A stretch of 25,348 nucleotides of DNA from a virus: the IMG/VR virus record IMGVR_UViG_3300025543_000190, positions 1 to 25,348 of that record. The stretch is one strand, 5' to 3'. Each line of letters begins with the position of its first letter. Positions within the stretch are counted from its first letter, which is position 1. Of this stretch, positions 22,855-25,348 are shown piece after piece. Under the pieces are notes generated by a model. That model was not told the DNA's origin. It saw only the letters and a list, made by a program, of their open reading frames with translations, and searched no databases. The translations under genes were made by a program, and so were the position numbers.

Positions 22855-24494
22855 AGTGCTTCTTCCGCATCTTCAAAGTCATCTTCATAGTCAATTACTT
22901 CAGCCAGCCTTCCTGTTTCTTTGTCGTAAGTAAGATGGGTTGCCATGCCTACATCCCCAGTATACCTAGACTTCAATACTCTAACATGGGTAGTGTTGGC
23001 TTCATTAGGATCATCAGACTGCTGATTACGTTCTAAGGCTAGTACACAATCTGAGAGCTGTGCTATAGACTGCGAACCCCTAAGGTGACTGAGGTTAACA
23101 GCAACTCCATTCTCATGGCCTCTGTTGCCTTCAATTCTCTTGAGGTGAGATACCAATATTAAACCTGCATTCGTCTCTTCAACTATAGAGCGGAGCTTGT
23201 GCATAATTGTATCTATCGTTCTGCGTTCATCCCCTTCGGCACTAGCCGACAGTAGCATATGTAAGTGATCTATTACTACCCACTTACAATCAAGACCGAC
23301 AATCATGTATCTTACTTTAGCAAAGATCTCATCAATATCGTTAGACCCAAAGTGTGAATGAATCCAAACACGATCATCTCCAAAGAGATTTGATAGCATA
23401 CTATCTAGCTTTTCCTTTGGGTATTCTTTTCTAATGTGGTCAATGTATAATCTAGTGTTAGCTTCAATAGATACAAGGCAGTCAGCAGTCTTATAGTAAT
23501 CCTCTTCGAGAGCAATAATACCTACATTGTCTTTAGTATTTTTAATCAGCCAGTGTTCTAGTTCTCTGGTGATACTAGATTTACCTAGGCCAGTACCACC
23601 TGTCACGGTAACAAGCTCTCCGGTTCTGAGTCCATACAGCTTATCGTTTAGTCCATGCCAAGGATAAGGAATAGATTCCTTCTCGGGGCGATCATGATAT
23701 TTAGCCATAACATCTTTGGCACTCATGATTCCAGAGGGGGTATAGGTTTTAGAAGCCCACCAAGATGTAGTATATGCCTTGTGATTACCATTACGTAGCA
23801 TATCATTAGCATCTTTAAACTCTTCAGGGAGACTCATGATCAAGGCTTTGCCCGGAGTAAATAACCTAGCCACCTTTTTGGCAGCTTCTCTACCCGGAGT
23901 ATCGCTATCAAAGTTAATAACAATTTTGTCAAACTTTTCTAAAAACTCTAGAGATGCTTTTATATCTCTGACTGCACCGCCAGCACCATTCTTCAGAGAG
24001 ACTACAGGCCACTTAGATCCTAGCAGTTCATACCCTGCCATAGCATCACACTCACCTTCAGTGATAGTAATGTACTTGCCTCCTTCTTGAAATAACTGCT
24101 GACCAAACAGCCCAGTGCCAACTGAAGACCCTTGCCAGAAGAATGTCTTCTTAGCATCTCTAAGTTTATAAGCACCTATCTCATTGACGTTGTAGTAGGG
24201 ATAGATGTGAGTATCTATTTCATCTTTAGAGTTAAGAATAGATTTAACACCATACTTCTTAGCAGTACTAAGAGAAATACTTCTATCTGTTAGAGCGTTG
24301 AAAGAACCATCGGATGTATTAACGGAATTATTTTTGTAGGTTTTAAATTCTACTGGTGTGGGTGAGATACTGCTGTCATGATTGGGAATTAACTTATCAC
24401 AACTAAAACAATACATTGAGCCATCATCATTCAAAGATGCTGGGTCACTGCCACCACATTCAGGGCAGGGTAAATGTGTTTTAATAAATGTCAT
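22851..24494 (-). CDS. T7 gp4-like DNA primase-helicase
   Basis: This 547-aa bifunctional protein unwinds the fork and makes primers. Its zinc-binding domain has C10, C13, C29 and C32, with exactly the T7 gp4 spacing (3, 16, 3). The TOPRIM primase core has E146 in T-E-G-E-C-D and D196-x-D198 in N-F-D-S-D. The helicase domain has Walker A at 299-306 (GGTGLGKS), a Walker B-like W-V-V-I-D-H-L, and the later V-S-H-L-K-R and R-G-S-Q-S motifs. The C-terminus is an acidic tail ending E-E-A-L, where T7 gp4 ends in an acidic stretch with terminal Phe. The ATG is preceded five bases away by AAGGAG, directly after an intrinsic terminator. It starts a 13-gene overlapping chain. Confidence 0.95.
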   Translation of the reverse strand: MTFIKTHLPCPECGGSDPASLNDDGSMYCFSCDKLIPNHDSSISPTPVEFKTYKNNSVNTSDGSFNALTDRSISLSTAKKYGVKSILNSKDEIDTHIYPYYNVNEIGAYKLRDAKKTFFWQGSSVGTGLFGQQLFQEGGKYITITEGECDAMAGYELLGSKWPVVSLKNGAGGAVRDIKASLEFLEKFDKIVINFDSDTPGREAAKKVARLFTPGKALIMSLPEEFKDANDMLRNGNHKAYTTSWWASKTYTPSGIMSAKDVMAKYHDRPEKESIPYPWHGLNDKLYGLRTGELVTVTGGTGLGKSSITRELEHWLIKNTKDNVGIIALEEDYYKTADCLVSIEANTRLYIDHIRKEYPKEKLDSMLSNLFGDDRVWIHSHFGSNDIDEIFAKVRYMIVGLDCKWVVIDHLHMLLSASAEGDERRTIDTIMHKLRSIVEETNAGLILVSHLKRIEGNRGHENGVAVNLSHLRGSQSIAQLSDCVLALERNQQSDDPNEANTTHVRVLKSRYTGDVGMATHLTYDKETGRLAEVIDYEDDFEDAEEAL

Positions 24495-24499
24495 TTTTG

Positions 24500-24505
24500 C
24501 TCCTT
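24500..24505 (-). promoter_or_regulatory. Ribosome binding site of the primase-helicase
   Basis: On the minus strand AAGGAG begins immediately after the T-tract of the intrinsic terminator and lies five bases before the ATG at 24494. A transcript ended at the terminator would lack it, so helicase translation depends on readthrough. Confidence 0.75.
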
Positions 24506-24532
24506 AAAAAAAAAGGGGAGCCTAAACTCCCC
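24506..24532 (-). terminator. Intrinsic (rho-independent) terminator between the small coiled-coil gene and the primase-helicase
   Basis: Read on the minus strand, GGGGAG and CTCCCC form a 6-bp GC-rich stem around the loop TTTAGG, followed directly by nine T residues. It lies 19 bases after the stop of the 93-aa gene and ends just before the helicase ribosome binding site. It is the only strong intrinsic terminator I found in the window. Because no intergenic space remains downstream for a promoter, it is probably a partial terminator or attenuator. Confidence 0.85.
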
Positions 24533-24550
24533 CAAATCAACAGCACACAA

Positions 24551-24832
24551 TTAATCTATAGTCCAAGCCTCATCCTCAGGAGTGTCGGGATTGTCGGCAA
24601 TAAACTTACCATCTTCATCCCTAGTTCTTTTATATATGGCCTTTGTATCATCATTACATTCAGTGCCTAGCTGTAACTTAAAGTACTCAAGTGCAGCCTT
24701 CTTGGTTTGAATATCTTTTGACAAAGATTCTATATCAATTATCAGATACTGAGCTAATTCAAAGTTACGTTGGTTTTCTAAAGACATCTTGGAGACATCG
24801 AAGTCTCCATTGTCAGTCTTGAATATACTCAT
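24551..24832 (-). CDS. Small coiled-coil protein next to the ssDNA-binding protein
   Basis: This 93-aa protein has an ATG that overlaps the ssDNA-binding protein stop (ATGA). It begins MSIFKTDNGDFDVSKMS. Residues ~18-55 form a probable coiled coil (I-D-I-E-S-L-S-K-D-I-Q-T-K-K-A-A-L-E-Y), and the tail is acidic and polar. The pattern of a short strand, 'D-V-x-x-(M/L)-S', then a helix with L/I heptads resembles small phage proteins of the DUF6447 kind, but the match is from memory and weak. It lies between the ssDNA-binding protein and an intrinsic terminator, so it is likely made at similar levels to that protein. Confidence 0.6.
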   Translation of the reverse strand: MSIFKTDNGDFDVSKMSLENQRNFELAQYLIIDIESLSKDIQTKKAALEYFKLQLGTECNDDTKAIYKRTRDEDGKFIADNPDTPEDEAWTID

Positions 24833-25257
24833 AGTTCATCCTCAAGTGATTCTTCTATATCAAACTCATCGGCTCCTCCTCCACTAGAGTAAGGGACTAG
24901 GTCTAAAACCTGTAAGGCTATAAACTCTAGCCCTTGATAATGTTGCCCACCTCTGTCCATCTCCCACTCACGATAGGAAACTTTGACCTTAGAACCATTA
25001 CCAACTTCTACATCAATCTCATTCTTCATTCGATCATAAAGTTTAGGAGGCTCTCTAGTTCCTTTTGGCCCACCGTTCACTTTTCTTTTAATGATAATGG
25101 CAGGGCCTTCATTCATATCTTTAATTGTAAATCCTCGGCGTTTAAAATCCGAGGCAGTCTCCTCATCAACCACAAGGTTGACACTGTACACTGGTTCATA
25201 GGTTGTATTAGGGCGTTTAATGCTAGCCCAGTAAGCAGTACCTTGTACTATAGCCAT
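24829..25257 (-). CDS. Single-stranded DNA-binding protein (gp2.5-like, OB fold)
   Basis: This 142-aa protein is counted from the ATG at 25257, chosen because a GAGGAG motif lies seven bases upstream; an in-frame start at 25320 would add residues unlike the family. The body (residues 1-120) is strand-rich with aromatic residues suited to stacking on ssDNA (G-T-A-Y-W-A-S-I, Y-E-P-V-Y-S-V-N-L). It closes with G-L-E-F-I-A-L-Q-V-L-D-L. A Gly linker leads to an acidic C-terminal tail, F-D-I-E-E-S-L-E-D-E-L, the hallmark by which T7 gp2.5 and other SSBs contact polymerase and helicase. The last residue is Leu rather than Phe. It coats the lagging strand and supports recombination. Confidence 0.8.
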   Translation of the reverse strand: MAIVQGTAYWASIKRPNTTYEPVYSVNLVVDEETASDFKRRGFTIKDMNEGPAIIIKRKVNGGPKGTREPPKLYDRMKNEIDVEVGNGSKVKVSYREWEMDRGGQHYQGLEFIALQVLDLVPYSSGGGADEFDIEESLEDEL

Positions 25258-25258
25258 T

Positions 25259-25348
25259 TTATAGCTCCTCTTTAGCTTTGTTGTAAAAATATCTGTGACC
25301 TGCCCAAAACAGAAAGGCAAGCACTACGTTCTCGATAGTAGATGGTAA
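25259..25348 (-). CDS. C-terminal end of a small, probably membrane-associated protein
   Basis: One minus-strand frame stays open from the window edge to a TAA at 25259-25261, one base before the start of the ssDNA-binding protein. It reads as 29 residues with a hydrophobic aromatic stretch (V-V-L-A-F-L-F-W-A-G) followed by a basic-acidic tail (Y-N-K-A-K-E-E-L), which looks like a membrane segment near a C-terminus. The start is outside the window. The spacing matches the tight packing elsewhere in this operon. Too little is visible for a function, and another frame cannot be fully excluded. Confidence 0.4.
   Translation of the reverse strand, partial: LPSTIENVVLAFLFWAGHRYFYNKAKEEL
25265..25270 (-). 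promoter_or_regulatory. Ribosome binding site of the ssDNA-binding protein
   Basis: GAGGAG on the minus strand, seven bases before the ATG at 25257, decides the start of the ssDNA-binding protein. It lies within the last codons of the upstream partial gene. Confidence 0.7.

Noticed and set aside
1-25348. tRNA genes, CRISPR arrays, integrase, attachment sites, insertion sequences
   Set aside because: Nothing resembling these was seen; coding density leaves almost no free space. A tRNAscan or covariance-model search would be the decisive check.

Overview
The window is a dense piece of a double-stranded DNA phage genome, probably a marine short-tailed (podovirus-like) phage of a Gram-negative host. 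The replication proteins are T7-like: a primase-helicase with a zinc-binding domain, a family A DNA polymerase, an endonuclease I-type resolvase and an acidic-tailed ssDNA-binding protein. They sit with a class I ribonucleotide reductase, a combination typical of marine virioplankton. The gene content recalls phages grouped around SAR116 phage HMO-2011 and related pelagic podoviruses. That is a judgement from recognised families, not from a database comparison. A lipoprotein signal, a Sec signal peptide, a 3TM holin and a c-type haem motif all point to a Gram-negative host with cytochrome c maturation.

Left arm (1-15336, + strand), late genes. The order is: the end of a tail fibre protein; a tail-fibre assembly-type protein; a small Cys-rich protein; three membrane-associated proteins (two holin-like); a small basic protein; then five large proteins of the internal-virion/ejection kind. 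One of these (946 aa) carries about 40 perfectly in-register 11-residue repeats, and another is 1630 aa. After them come a 56-aa lipoprotein, a signal-peptide-bearing fusion of cytochrome c and type II copper monooxygenase, and a T4-type endolysin.

Right arm (25348-15329, - strand), DNA metabolism. Read in its own direction, the order is: the tail end of a membrane protein; ssDNA-binding protein; a small coiled-coil protein; a strong intrinsic terminator; primase-helicase; DNA polymerase; small PD-(D/E)XK nuclease; Cas4-like exonuclease; two small unknowns; endonuclease I; a DUF3310 protein; nrdA; an unknown; a small zinc ribbon; nrdB; an unknown. From the primase-helicase onward, 13 genes follow one another with every junction overlapping. 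The two arms converge, and their last genes overlap tail-to-tail by 8 bp.

Functionally, the nucleases can process replicating DNA and recycle host DNA. The DUF3310 protein and the reductase would feed dNTPs to the polymerase. The left arm builds the virion, the ejection machinery and lysis. The most unexpected element is the exported haem c/copper monooxygenase between the ejection-protein genes and the endolysin. I know of no characterised phage protein of this kind. No tRNA, CRISPR array, integrase or insertion sequence was seen, and no stretch over 300 bases lacks a gene.
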